A DNA stretch of 64,000 bases from Rhynchospora pubera (lineage: Eukaryota > Streptophyta > Magnoliopsida > Poales > Cyperaceae), in NCBI GenBank assembly GCA_028095005.1, contig CM051459.1:112317431-112381430 (forward strand). The letters are read 5' to 3'. Shown piece by piece: positions 22,901 to 34,067 of this stretch; positions within the stretch are counted from its first letter, which is position 1, and the number at the start of each line of letters is the position of its first letter. The notes under the pieces were generated by a model. It was given only the letters and a program-made list of their open reading frames with translations. It made no database searches and was not told where the DNA came from. The position numbers and the translations under genes are program-made.

Positions 22901-24098
22901 AGGTCAACAACTTGTTCTTTATTACAACATCAAAACCATCCATGTCCAAACAAGAGATAGAGATAATGTTTCGAGTGATAGAGGGAACTAAAAATACATC
23001 CTTTAGTTCCAACACAAAACCGGAAGGTAAAGTTAAATCCACGCTCCCAATGGCCATAGCGGAGATGCACGTGCCATTCCCGACGCGGAGTTGAACTTCA
23101 CCTTTCTCGAGCCGCCTCCTATTCTTTAGGACCTGCACATTTCGACAAATGTGAGCACACGAACCGGTATCGAATACCCAATCGGTGTTAGAGGTAGCGA
23201 GAAGGGTTTCGATGACAAATATACCTGAAGAAGAAGGTTGGACGGTTCCCGCCTTCTTGTCGGCAAGGTACTTGGGGCAGTTTCTCCTCCAATGACCCTT
23301 GTTGCTACAGTAGTAGCAAACGGTCTCGGGAGTGGCCGGGTTCTTCTTCTTCTTGGAACCCACGGGAGCACCCTTGGCCGAACCTTGGGGCGTCACCGGG
23401 CCTTTGCCCTTCTTGGCTTTACGGCCTCGCTTCTTGATCTTCTTGCTTTTGTCACTCACGGCAAGAACATCCTTTGGGCCCTTCTCCTTCTTGAGACTAT
23501 CCTCCGTCTCAACGAGCATGTTTTGGAGATCATCCATGCTCTTGTCCATGCCATTCATCCGGTAGTTCACAACAAAACCGGTGAAGCTTGGAGGGAGGGA
23601 GTTGAGAATGAAATCTTGAATCGCACCCGTAGGAAAGGGCGTATCAAGTTTTTCGAGCTGCCGAAACAACCCCGCCATCTTCATGACGTGTGGCCCGACT
23701 TCATGACCCTCCGCCAAGCGAGTGTTGGCGACGGCCTTGATGAGACGGGCCCTTTCGGTGCGGGCCTTGGTTTGGAACATGTTCTTGAGACGAGTGATCA
23801 TCTCAAACACTCCATATCCACTATCGATGAACTCCTTTTGGAGTTCCGATTCCATGACCGCAACCATCAAGACCGACATCTCCATGTCGTCATTGACGTG
23901 CTTCTCATATTCCTCTTGCTTATCCTTTGGATCGGTGTCCTTAGGAGCAGAGGGAATCGGAGTGGAGAGGAGGTACTCCCTTTTTTCAAACCTAAAGGCA
24001 AGCCTTAGGTTGCGGTGCCAATCCAAGAAATTAGCACCGTTAAAGGCGAGTTTCTCTTTCTCAAGAAGAGAACGAAGCGTTAAAGAGGAGGAAGACAT
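19935..24098 (-). CDS. Ty1/copia Gag-Pol polyprotein, complete
   Basis: 1387 residues in one frame. Order: Gag (about 1-240), CCHC zinc knuckle Cys261-Cys264-His269-Cys274, aspartic protease with DTG at 310-312, a GAG-pre-integrase HHCC region (about 445-485), integrase with Asp508, Asp571 and Glu607 (exact D-35-E spacing), a low-complexity linker (735-850), reverse transcriptase with YVDD at 1059-1062, and RNase H with the TDAS motif at 1231-1234. The order protease-integrase-RT-RNase H is diagnostic of Ty1/copia. The protein would assemble particles, cleave itself, copy the element RNA and integrate it. No stop or frameshift interrupts it and all catalytic residues I can check are present, so it looks functional. 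The start ATG follows a leader of about 2 kb. Open frames on the opposite strand are shadows. Confidence 0.97.
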   Translation of the reverse strand: MSSSSLTLRSLLEKEKLAFNGANFLDWHRNLRLAFRFEKREYLLSTPIPSAPKDTDPKDKQEEYEKHVNDDMEMSVLMVAVMESELQKEFIDSGYGVFEMITRLKNMFQTKARTERARLIKAVANTRLAEGHEVGPHVMKMAGLFRQLEKLDTPFPTGAIQDFILNSLPPSFTGFVVNYRMNGMDKSMDDLQNMLVETEDSLKKEKGPKDVLAVSDKSKKIKKRGRKAKKGKGPVTPQGSAKGAPVGSKKKKNPATPETVCYYCSNKGHWRRNCPKYLADKKAGTVQPSSSGIFVIETLLATSNTDWVFDTGSCAHICRNVQVLKNRRRLEKGEVQLRVGNGTCISAMAIGSVDLTLPSGFVLELKDVFLVPSITRNIISISCLDMDGFDVVIKNKLLTLFRNEVRFCDAHLLNGLYLLDSSGLILSVENDNRKRKISHENATLMWHCRLGHINEKRIKRLQTVGLLDQFAFEPIDTCESCLMGKMTKAPFPNKGTRANDLLDLVHTDVCGPMSICARGGYSYFITFTDDHSRYGYIYLMRHKSESFDKFKEFKNEVENQLGRKIKVLRSDRGGEYLSHEFGNYLKECGIVPQLTPPGTPQWNGVSERRNRTLLDMVRSMMSQADLPMSFWGYALETATFTLNRVPSKSVEKTPYELWFKRKPSMSFLKIWGCEAYVKRLVSDKLGPKSDKCHFVGYPKETKGYYFYNRNENKIVVARYGVFLEKEFLSRRSSGSNVVIEEIQEPQQQSMPQVGNVVVPNVVPNEVAQNVDAPNEIVAEPIPQVVVEEEVHEQAPSNENSNISRVDDVEEAPSLEVQEQSPQTVVEQVQEPQTSTLRRSARPSRPPIRYLGLHDVLVMENDEPLTVDDMRKKIDSKEWLKAMESEMQSMYDNKVWTLVDLPNGVKPVENKWIFKRKVDMDGNLTIYKARLVAKGYKQIHGIDYEETFSPVVMFKSIRIMLAIAAFYDYEIWQMDVKTAFLNGNLEEDVYMTQPECFVDPKNANKVCKLQRSIYGLKQASWSWNKRFDEEVKKLNFSQSEKEPCVYKRFSGSVVVFLVLYVDDILLIGNDIPELNAVKDSLKKVFSMKDLGEAAYILGIKIYRDRSKRMLGLSQDAYIDKVLQKHNMANSKKGFLPMSHGIYLSKTQGPTTETDREYMKRFKYPSVVGSIMYAMLCTRPDVAHPISVTSRYQANPGMAHWTAVKNILKYLKRTKESILVYGGDQELVVTGYTDASFQTDRDDSKSQSGFVFLLNGGAVSWKSSKQDTTADSVTEAEYLAAGEAAKEAVWIKEFLTELEVVPSISGPVDIYCDNTGAIAQSKEPRSHQKTRHILRRFHLIRQLVNDGWVKVKKVDGAANTADPLTKPLSRAAHELHVASMGIRRMPDWL

Positions 24099-26157
24099 CT
24101 ACAACAATTATCGAATTAAAAGGTCAATTAGTTTTATGTTTTTAGTTTTAACAAAAGTAAAACTTTCACTACACTTTTAAAAGTCCCTAAGTATAGTGAT
24201 TTCCAAGACCCCTATTTTCATCAAAATGGACCTGCTATGGCACGTCATCCAAAATGATTAGATAAGGTAGGTTCTCCAACCAATCATCTTACCATGACTC
24301 TTGGTTCGCATGAGCGAACTTCGCCCCGATGTCCAAACTCTAGTTGGGTCCATCGAAAAGTCACTTCTCACTATTTGCTCCTTGCAAATCTTATCTATTT
24401 GCACCCCGACTACCGAATTGGCAATCATGACGTCCGCTTGGGCGGACCGCGCCATGAGTGACAATCGGCGTGAAGGGGATAGAGAGAAGGAGGGCGATTT
24501 AACTTATTCGATTTAGTTTGGGACAAACAATTCATATGACACTTTGTTTGGTGGTCGTGTAAGCATACACCCATACCTAACCTAACAAAAGTAATCACAT
24601 AAGCATCTCATAGTTGTGGGTTTGTATGGCTCCCGCTTGCATTAGTTTCGCCACATCGTCCATGGAGCAAAACTAATCTATTTCTTGCCCTCCCACTAAA
24701 TTCTATAAGGATCTAAATCCTATATAAAATAAAGGTGCAAAATACATGTGAAAACATCCTATTCCCATCCTAACCTTAGGGGCATGCAAGCCTCACAAGT
24801 TACATCAAAAATTAATCAACAAATTAATTAATTAATGGCACCAAAGGCCGCATTACAAACATTCACACATGCATTCATTACAACCACAAGGCATTGAGTC
24901 TTGAGCCATACTAAACCCACTATCCACCTACAAAACAAAGTTAGCACATACAAGAACTTTGTTTCCAATTAACGATTTTCAAGCATCTTTGCGTATCGTT
25001 TGCCATAAGTAAATTCCGTGTAAAAATCCTCAATTTTTAAACAACCAAACTTGTTTAAATTCATTTAGAAAGTTCTTTCAACATCCCATAACAGAAAGGA
25101 GATCAAACAAGGAGTTTTCTAATTAATTTCAACTAGTTTGAATATTTAGAAAAACAGTAATTTATTAAAAACGTAACTAATGGAATCCAATAAAAACAAA
25201 GGTTTTAGGTCTCCAAAAATTCTCAAATAAATTACTTAAGCTCCTTATCATAGTTGTGATTACCAGTAAAAATTTCAAGAAGAGATCTTACACCATCTGG
25301 GAGAATCAAAAATGACAAATCTCTTACAAGTGCACGAAACACCGTTATGAGATTTTCAGATTATCCTCTCAACCATTTGGTCTGTTAGACCACCTTCTAA
25401 TTAGTTTTTATATATACAATATACATAGAAAAACTAGTTTATTCTATAGCCTAACTATTCATGAAAAGAAAACCACCAAGTTTAGTTCAAAAAGTTCGAG
25501 TTACTAACTAAACAACCAACAAATTCTGTACTGGAACAGACTGTCGATCGAAAAGTTCTAGCCTAGTTGAAGGTCCAAATCTCCACGAAAAATTATGAAA
25601 CTAATTTTCTTGGAATCCTAACTCAAAATAGAACAACTCCATTTAAACAGAATTTTTAAAGGAGTTCTCAGTTGGTACAGTTTATTAGAACAATCGATTT
25701 GCTCAACAAACTGGATCTGACAAGTTCTTCCTTTTCATACTTGAAAACCCACAAATTGATCTGAGCCATGCAACAAATTTTACATGCTCAGAAAGAGCTT
25801 CAAGTCCTCTTTTAAATCTAGCCATAGAACACTGGTACTTATATTCAAAATATAAATCTTTCAAGCCATTCAAACAGGACAGTGCAAGCAGAAACTGGTT
25901 CTGCGCACTGTCGCCATTTTATTCACAGTAAATCCATACTAATTCAGAAAAATGTGAATCTAACGCCAAAAGAATCACAATCCACAGATCTACAACTTTC
26001 ATGTAGATGGAAAAAACTTCCAGAGAACTTATCAAAGCGAAAAACGCGAAACAACACAGAAAATACCATTTCCAGACAGCAAACAAACGCATCATCTCTA
26101 CTAATCCGTTAATTAGCCAATTTCTCTTAATTAAGTGTCAAAATAGCTTAAGTACGA
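24099..26157 (-). other. Long untranslated leader of the copia element
   Basis: About 2.06 kb between PBS and Gag start without a recognisable gene on either strand. It is longer than the short leaders of most copia elements. It should contain packaging or translation signals, but I see no specific motif. Confidence 0.6.
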
Positions 26158-26175
26158 CCATGTGCTCTGATACCA
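26158..26175 (-). other. Primer-binding site of the copia element (initiator Met-tRNA)
   Basis: Minus strand TGGTATCAGAGCACATGG one base after the 5' LTR. The first 12 bases are the classical plant copia PBS complementary to initiator Met-tRNA. Confidence 0.95.
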
Positions 26176-26176
26176 C

Positions 26177-27937
26177 TGTTAGTTAAGTGCATAATTTTCG
26201 TTTTATGATTAAATACTACTAATTATCCATAAACAATCATGCACAAACACGGATCTTGCACTAAGCCATTCACACAAGAGAGAAAGGTTCAAGGTATACC
26301 TCTCTTGAACTAGTAATCAAGAGGCTCGAACCGGCTAGGTTGTAGGTGGTTGTGCTCACGTCTAGCTCGCGCCTCCTTGTCGAATCGCCTCGAGTCCACT
26401 TGGTATTAACCAAATCCTCTACAAGTTATGCTAGTAACTTGGAGGAAATGCCTAATCCCTAGCTTTCCCAATCTTCTAGCAAATGAACTAATTGATTTGA
26501 GGAAGAGAGGGGGCTCAACACATGAGCTAATGGAGAGGGAGAGAGGGGAGGCGCCGGCCAAGGAAGAGGGGGGCGGCTAGGGTTTGTGGGAGAGAGAGAA
26601 GAGAGGATTTGCTACCATATACCCCTTTATATAGAGCTCAAACCCTACCTACCTCTCAACACCTATTTACAACTTTGCCATCCCACCTACCACAAGCTAT
26701 GGCCGGCCACATTATGGGCCCTTCATGGGCTATGTGCATTGCCTCTTGGGTCCACTTAATCACCTATTAAATGGCCCTTCTTGTTGCTCCCAATTTGACT
26801 CCCTATTGGGCCTTTAATTAACTATTTAATTAAAGCCCTATTAAATGCATATGTGTTGAAATAAATAATTATTAACTTAATAATAATTATTTAGGGATTA
26901 GATAATGCATTAATTTATTTCTATATGATCCCTTTGATTTAATTAATTATAACGGTCTACAACGTTATTTAATTAATTAATCAACTCATCATATTTTTGC
27001 AATACCAATTATTGCAAATAAATAAATAATGCAAGCATGGTTAAAACACCAATTCTGTGTGACCCTTTGAGGATTTATGCTACGTTGGACATGGAGTTAA
27101 ATCGCTATTTAAATCCAATAATCATAAGCTGTATCTAGCAACACGTTATGATTCCCAATTCGCATAAATAGTGTACAGCTACAATATTTCAATCCTGCAT
27201 AAGAGAATAAAAGTATATCTCTATTTTGATTCCTATGCCTCACGATATCATCGTATAATCCAAGATAGGAATGTGTCATTCTTGCAGATTATACGTTTCT
27301 TGATCTAGAGATAATTGTATCAGTTGCTAGCAAACAATCTATCTCCATCAAGGGGCCCAAACAGATATCGTCACTCACTAAGTGAATTAATGAGGGACAT
27401 ACGGTTTTCTTGACTATTTAACTTTTCCCCGCACAGTTCAAGAGAACATAAATAACGTCCGTATAGCAGCCCTTATCGGGAATCAGCGGTAGACGATATT
27501 TATTGAACCTATCCTCATGTGGAAAAAATAAATATCTCAAACTTAGAATCAAAATCATAACGAAATAAATAATGACACCAAAACACAATCCATATATTTA
27601 TTTCGTTGGGTCATGTCCTGTACTATGTTCAAATAACATAAACATATGCAATTAAGTTGGTTACTCTTAACCTTTGATTTATAGAACTTAATCAACACTT
27701 AACTTGCATACTAATCTTATTGATAATTAATGTTCCTTGTTAATTATCAAGATTATGGACGCTTTAGATTTATTGTTGTCATTTACTACTAAATGAATCA
27801 CAGTGATCTATAATTCAGATCCTCAACCTGAATGAACTGTCAACACATAAATCAAGGAACAAATGATATAAAATCATCCATAACATAAAACCATAGAAGT
27901 AGCCAAAAAGATTGGCTTCTAGGACATATCTCTAACA
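26177..27937 (-). repeat. Copia 5' LTR (right copy)
   Basis: 1761 bp, the same length as the left copy. Next to the PBS on its inner side and the TSD GAACA on its outer side. Confidence 0.95.
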
Positions 27938-28311
27938 GAACATACCAGTGTTGGTTGACTTATGGCTCACTCCAACAATTGACCATTTTTACGTGAAATT
28001 TTGGCTATGGAATTTGTGGAGCTAGGAAATTTTATGTGGAAGAAACGCCTTATGGGACCTTTTTAAGGCAAGACGCTCTTTTTATTCCAAGGACATAAAG
28101 CTCTAGCTGCTCCAATGCCTTGCCCCCTGAAGCTTCACCAGTGCCTCATTTCATGTATTAGTGTAGGTTCATGATAGTCGACCTTGGCATACACCATTAC
28201 CTACAAAACATTACTCTACAAACCATTGTTAGCATTTTTGTAGAGAAATCACACAACTCCTATAGCCTATTCATTATATTCTTCAAATCTGAAAGATGAG
28301 AGGAGAAAGAG

Positions 28312-28329
28312 GTCCCACCGGGCGTGCCA
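28312..28329 (-). other. Primer-binding site of the LARD
   Basis: On the minus strand TGGCACGCCCGGTGGGAC starts five bases after the 5' LTR. TGG at the start matches a tRNA 3' CCA end; I do not assign the tRNA. The identical 18-mer is found at 59999-60016 in the giant element, and the following leader (gatgagaggagaaa on plus) is also shared. Confidence 0.85.
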
Positions 28330-28334
28330 GAATC

Positions 28335-31300
28335 TGTCGAGACCTTTTTATCGCCGCGGAAAAATACACTGAAAATCCGCAGGAAAGGGAAAGATCTATC
28401 CAGATACCCTCCGCGCGTCACAATTCGATATAAGTCCTTTCTAAACAAAGAGAAAAGAACTCATATGAATTTCTATTCACGCGAAGGTTTATTGTTTTTG
28501 TGAGTTCTTTCTTTCCAGCAGGCGCAAGCCCCTGCTGTTAATTACCTCGGGGATAACCGCGAGAACCTCTGATTAAGGGATTCGAAGAATTATATGTATA
28601 GGCTAAAAGAGTTGTGAAATGCAACTTGTTGGGTGATTATGTAGGTGACATTTGTTTATGGGATTTTTATGGTAAGTTGAGATTTTAAATTTTTAATCTA
28701 ACTTGAACCATAATGGTAAATTACCGACCAGTCCATTAGTCGATCAAATACCGCTTTATTTTGGAGTTGAGATTTTTGTTCTCGTTTTTGACATTTGGTT
28801 TAGGATTTGAGTTATTTGTTCTCGAATCCTGTGAAGTACCAGGTTTTAAGCACATAACATATTGTTGACTCAGAAACAAGGACTTCGCAAAGTTAGGGTC
28901 AAGAGTGTAACCGCACTGGTCACTCAGGCGCAACAACCTTGCAACTCGTACACTGAATACAAAGCGGGCCGCTAATTCAGGTGACGAGGGAACTTTATGA
29001 TCAAACTGGGGCTTTGGTCCAGTTAGACCGCTTTTGATTTTATTTGGCACTTGTTCGGGTATAACTTGAGTTAATTTGAACTCAAATTATAATTTGGTTT
29101 CACTTTTGTTAATTTGAATCAATTTGGATTCAAATCATGTTAGTTCGAGACGATTTGGGGCCTCAAACTAAATCCTAGATAACTTGAGTGTATTTGATAC
29201 TCAAGTTAGTTTTGATTTGGATTTGACACAATTCGAGTCAACCTAGACTCAAATCGAAATTTGGTTTGATTTGGTTTGTATTTGTGTCAATTTGAGTTAA
29301 TTTAAGCTCAAATCAGAATCTTATCACAAATTTCAAACATTGGAGTCTCACAAATTTAATTTGGTTTCGTGGACTTTTCAGAGTTTCTAAAGAAATTTCA
29401 ATTTAATTTGAATTTCACATGATGCATTATGATGAAAATGATCCGAGTTGGATTTGACCAATCTTTAGATAATCTTGACATCAAATGACCAGTTAAACTG
29501 AAATCTTTAGATTTTTCTGAGTTTTGGTGTATTTTATTTGAGGTTTTTCGAGTTTTCTGTGAATTTTAATGTATTTTGACATTTGGACAATTTACAAATT
29601 TTCTGGGCTGTACATTTTGGACAGGACCCACCAGACCACTAATCAGTTCAAAATTAGGAAAGGGTCTCTCTATTTCATCAAAAATCCTGAAACCCGATTC
29701 ATTTGAAAGAAGACTCGGAGAGGATTTTTAATATCATTTTTATAGAATTTTCGGAATTTGTTTCAATGGTCTTTGGGCTTGATCTTTCAGGGTCATTTTC
29801 TGAAAAACAGTTCTGTCAGTTAACATGACCTTTGGTCACTGTTTCAATAACTGTTCTTGTTCTGTTTTGTATTTTTACATGAGGCTTATTTTATTTGAAA
29901 TTAGACTTGAAGAGAGAAATTTTGATATCTAGTATGGATTTTTCTGACTTGATTTGGTATTTTTACCGAAATTTGCAATCAAAGCCAACTTTCTGGAAAC
30001 AGTTTCCTGAGACAGACAGACATCAGTTCAGTTTTTAAATTTTCATTTGTTCTTTGTTTGCAGTTATGATTTGAAACTTTCAGATTTGAAACTGTACGTC
30101 TTGAGGCAGTTACAGTAATTTTCGTAGAATTTTTAGAGATTTATTTCAAGGGTTTCAAGGCATGAACTTTCAGACATTTACTGGCACGATTTGCTGGTAC
30201 AGTTTTCTGAAACTCAATTTCTGTCTGATTTCAAAAATTCGTTATAATTAATCTGAGTGTCCAAAAATTGTGAAACTTTTACAGTAGGTGTGTCATATCA
30301 TGTTTTATCTACAGTAAAAATTTCAATTGTTTCTGTTCAATCGTTTGTGAAATAAAAATAATTTTGTAAACTGTCCAGAATGCTTTTGCTGATACCAGAA
30401 AATTATCAGGAACATTTTAGATTTAACTTAAAATGAAACATGACTTTCCTGAGTAAATTTCGGCAGCATAACGACGTATTTGCATGGAATTTTGATCTTT
30501 GTTGTTCAAACAACCTAAATCGAATGGACTGAGCATGCTACAGATCCAATTCAATTAGGTTCATACCATCTCCATAGGGACTGAGACATGCTGCAGACCC
30601 CTATAAAGCGGTTTTCTCATTGTTTAAATCACAACTGAGCATGCTACAGATTGTGATATAAACAAATTTCGATCGAAGTGGTTGCGCTAGATCAAAATTC
30701 CCTGCCAAGGAAACTTGCTGCAAAACATGGATCAGTAAAAGAAATTCCTTTTGATGTTTTGTTTTCAGATTGGATTGCGCAGGTGGTGCATACTTCCTTC
30801 TAACAGCAAATTAAAGTTTATAATTTGTAATATGCACAATTAAGATGAAGATGATGCCGAAACTAAAAGAAAGATTGTTTGTTTTATGCATGGTTTAACA
30901 TGATGATGCAGAAAATAAAAGAAATAAAAGAGAAAAATGACATGAATCAGAAAGACAAATGGTAATATTTTATTTTTCACAACTGAACCGTTTATTACAA
31001 ACCTTTTTCCTCTTCTCTTCACGAGATCTCTCTCTCTCTCAGTTTTGTTTATAGGAATTTACACAGAAAAAGAACAAAAACAAGGAAGTTTCAATTTCGC
31101 AATTTCTCTCTCTGTCCACTCCCTTTCTTTTTTGCGTGGCTCCCTTCTTTTTTTTTTTTTTCCTCTCCTTTGTTGTTTACACATATATATAGCCTTCATC
31201 TCTTGCGCCCTTTTGTTTTGAGAAACCACTCCAGGACAACAACATTGTTGATGTGTCATCTCCTTATTGGATAACCATGATACTGGGTGGTTATAGCAAT

Positions 31301-31609
31301 TTGAATATGACAATTTGCGTCTTTTCCTTGCAGACTCCAATTCATTTTTTTCTGGTTGGAACTTCTCCAATTTGGCGGTTATTCTCAAGCGAACTCACCG
31401 TCAGGCTTAACTTCTTTTTGAAACGGACTTGCTTTTTCTTTTGTGTTGGGCTCTGAGTGCTGGCCATCAATTATTTTTATTTCCTAAGCAAATGGGCTGC
31501 GCCTCTTTACTTGCAATGCACATTTTTATTTTATTTTTTGGCTGCTCTCCATTTCAGCATATACTTATTCTCTCCATTTCAACTATATGGATTTTTTTGT
31601 GGTTCAACA
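28335..31609 (-). repeat. LARD 5' LTR (right copy)
   Basis: The partner of 13228-16502 at the same length of 3275 bp. It is bordered internally by the PBS at 28312-28329 and externally by GTGTG. It should hold the active promoter of the element on the minus strand. Confidence 0.92.
31182..31192 (-). promoter_or_regulatory. TATA box of the LARD 5' LTR
   Basis: CTATATATATG on the minus strand, about 417 bp inside the LTR's outer end, followed by a purine-rich stretch. A start about 30 bp downstream would give a short U3 and about 2.8 kb of R/U5. The same sequence is present in the 3' LTR. Confidence 0.45.
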
Positions 31610-31614
31610 GTGTG

Positions 31615-34067
31615 CAGCCAATTTAAACTCTAATTAGAGGTTTGCTTCTCTTTCTTCTTAACGGTTCATATTATTATTTGTGTGTATCGTTGGCTGTTAT
31701 TTTTCCCATTGTTTTGTTGTTCATTTACATGTTAAAACTTGATAGATTTTCAAGTGGTCAATTATAAGCAATATCCAGAAGAGGTAATAATCATTCTTTG
31801 ATAGAAATTGAAATTAACTATCTCAAATGTTTCATCTTTTACATTGGCTTTCATGTGTTCCCGACTTTCCGGTACATAATCGATACCAGTAATAATCTTT
31901 TTTAGAAGAATTGGTAGTGCCGGTAATAATCTTTGTATGGCTCAAAGTTGAGTTAGTCAAGTTGATTTTATTTGCTGCTTTGGTCTCAAATTGAATAAGA
32001 TATGTAGTCATTGATGATTGTAGTGTATAAATTTAGATATAAGCTTCAGACAAGATAATAAAAAGAACTTTTTTTTTGGGGTTTTGTGCCATGCTTTGTA
32101 GTGTTGATTGATGTCTTGGTATTATTTATGGACAGTTCTTTTAAAAGCTTGATTTTAACTTATGTTATTAACATATTATCTATTCAAAAGGGTTAAATAA
32201 AATGACTCATGGCTTTGTGTCTTTTTATATTCTGATTGTTAGTTTCTTTTATTTCAGAGGGGTTAAAATTAGGACTATGGCTATGCTCTGGACAACTACA
32301 TTCGTGAGCATTAGGTACAAGCAGTAATTGTTCTCTCAGAAAATTTTTGTCTATGTAGACGAGAAAAGATAAAATCATAATTATATTTTGGAGATAGACA
32401 TGTAATAACGAGTTTTCACTAAATAAAAAAATAAATTTATACTTTTAACAACCAAGAGAATCGACAAATTATTGTATGACTTCCTTTGCTATTATGTGGA
32501 ATCTGAAATGTCAACTAACATTTTGCTATTAGATCATCTGATCCAATCAATCATAGTGATGCACTTATTGATCAAAGAATTCGTACGAATGGTTTTACGA
32601 TGTGTGCTGGAAGTGTTCAACTAGATTAGAGGATGTTGGCACTGTACACTGGTGTCCAAGATGCAATCTGCACTGAAGTGACTTCATCTATTGGTATGTC
32701 CTCACTCGCTTTTTCATTCAATTAAATAAAAGGTCATAACAATTCATATGTAGTTAGTCGCACTTCGCAATTCCAGATACAAGCTTGAGCCTGGAACAGC
32801 TGAAATCACTTCCCACGAAAAGATCATTACAATTATTGTTGTTGTTGATACTACTACCTTGGTAAAAAGGCAGGATAAGGCAAAATCAAGGGCCCACTCA
32901 ATTACAGCGGTAACTTTTTTCATGCACTCATTGGAAAAAAAAGTTACAAAAATATATATAATTTCATTTTGTTGTTCTTTTCTTATACCTTTCTTTTAAT
33001 ATGTTTCATATGTCAGGATTACTTATCTGGCATTGAAGGTTACAGGGGCATGTCTGTCGTTTTTCCTATGATCTGGCTCCTGAGTTAACTGTTTTTTTTT
33101 TTTTCTTTGTTTTGCAGCCTCTTAGGTTCTTCGGTCAAGGTTGGATTGTTCTCAACTTATTGCTGCTCTTTGCTTCCTGGTTGAAAAGGTACTGTGTTAA
33201 TGATTCTCCGTTCTTCTTTTTGTGTTGGTCATGCATTCGGACAACCTGTTAGCAGAACAGGCCTTTTAAACATTTCTTGCTGACCCGATGAACAGGCCTT
33301 TTAAACTCGAGTTTGATGATGTTCCTATGGGAAACATAGAAAAGTAGACTTGGAGTGCAGTTAATAATGAACCGATTACTATTTTGGCACACGCACACAC
33401 AAACACCATGGAAGCAGATCCAGTACATACTACATGTAGATTGCTCACAATTTCTTTCTGTTTGTAGCCATGTAGGAACCACACCACCTCTGCCCGCAGA
33501 GTAAGCTGGGCACTCATCACCATCAATACAACTGCATGCCATTGTGAAAAATCATCTTTTGAAACCCCACAACAGTTCTTCAGCCACCTTTTGGATGATT
33601 ATGTTCACAAGTATTACTTCTACTATTCGTAAGTGTTGCTGTATTTTGTTTAGATAGTGTTTGTGATTGTCTAATGCTCTGGTGTACTCCTTGGAATGAT
33701 TGTGGGTGCTTATCTGAAAGTATTACTAATCACAGTTATATTTTATTAGGTAACTTTGTCATATGCATGGTTCCTATCCAATGTTATGTACACATATATC
33801 TGTGACTGTATGTACTTAGTAGTAATGAAGAAATAAATATGACGATGATGAGAAAATCATTTGCTGTGGTAATCTTAGCCTCTGCATTTTTTTTAGATGA
33901 GAAATTCGATTAAGATATGAGGACCATGCAATCACATAGAATAAATCTGAAGATCAATTATTGAAAAAAAAAGTCGCAATAAAATGTCAGATATTCTTGC
34001 AAAAAATTTCATGACATATTCGCACTCATTAGGAAACTGTTTCATAACATTCTCAAATAAAAATGAA
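31615..34067 (+). other. Right flank of the nest, presumed right part of a Helitron
   Basis: AT-rich, intron-like DNA with short exon-like pieces, running from the LARD's right border to the Helitron 3' hairpin. Only the RPA-like piece at 32575-32910 is recognisable. A direct repeat 'aggccttttaaac' occurs near 33260 and 33293. Minus-strand frames at 33249-33542 have no recognisable domain. Confidence 0.4.
32575..32910 (+). pseudogene. Replication protein A large subunit-like fragment, broken
   Basis: A frame at about 32581-32673 encodes WFYDVC followed by CX2C and, 16 residues later, WCPRC, so two CX2C pairs with aromatic neighbours as in the C-terminal zinc-ribbon OB fold (DBD-C) of plant RPA1 proteins. 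A TGA at 32674 ends it, but shifting frame by one base continues with TEVTSS, typical of the following strand, up to a GTATGT donor near 32695. After an AG acceptor near 32778 a frame runs from YKLEP to about 32908. RPA1 binds single-stranded DNA, and RPA1-like genes are often carried by plant Helitrons. The frameshift and missing N-terminal half make this a remnant; upstream exons may lie left of the LARD insertion. Confidence 0.5.

Larger units (their letters stand above)
18062..27937 (-). mobile_element. Intact Ty1/copia retrotransposon, 9876 bp
   Basis: Two LTRs of 1761 bp (18062-19822 and 26177-27937), TSD GAACA at 18057-18061 and 27938-27942, PBS to initiator Met-tRNA at 26158-26175, PPT at 19823-19833 and a single uninterrupted Gag-Pol frame. 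All parts needed for an autonomous element are visible. It is inserted in the fifth unit of the LARD tandem repeat; joining the flanks at the TSD restores that repeat. Confidence 0.96.
13228..31609 (-). mobile_element. Non-coding LTR retrotransposon (LARD type), Tat/Ogre-related, split by a copia element
   Basis: Two 3275-bp LTRs (13228-16502 and 28335-31609) flank about 1.96 kb of own internal sequence plus the inserted copia element. On the minus strand the LTR begins TGTTGAACC and ends GTCTCGACA. A PBS follows the right-hand (5') LTR at 28312-28329 and a PPT precedes the left-hand (3') LTR at 16503-16516, fixing the orientation. The internal part has no gag or pol, only a leader and five copies of a ~277-bp repeat. 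Flanking pentamers GCGTG (13223-13227) and GTGTG (31610-31614) look like a target duplication with one C-to-T change. PBS, PPT and small structured motifs match the giant element at 34731, so it is probably mobilised in trans by that family. Confidence 0.88.

Noticed and set aside
23238..24008. 256-codon plus-strand frame
   Set aside because: Lies entirely opposite the copia Gag coding region; a shadow of it without own domains.
33249..33542. 97- and 86-codon minus-strand frames
   Set aside because: Overlapping frames in AT/GT-rich DNA with no recognisable motif and no conserved context.
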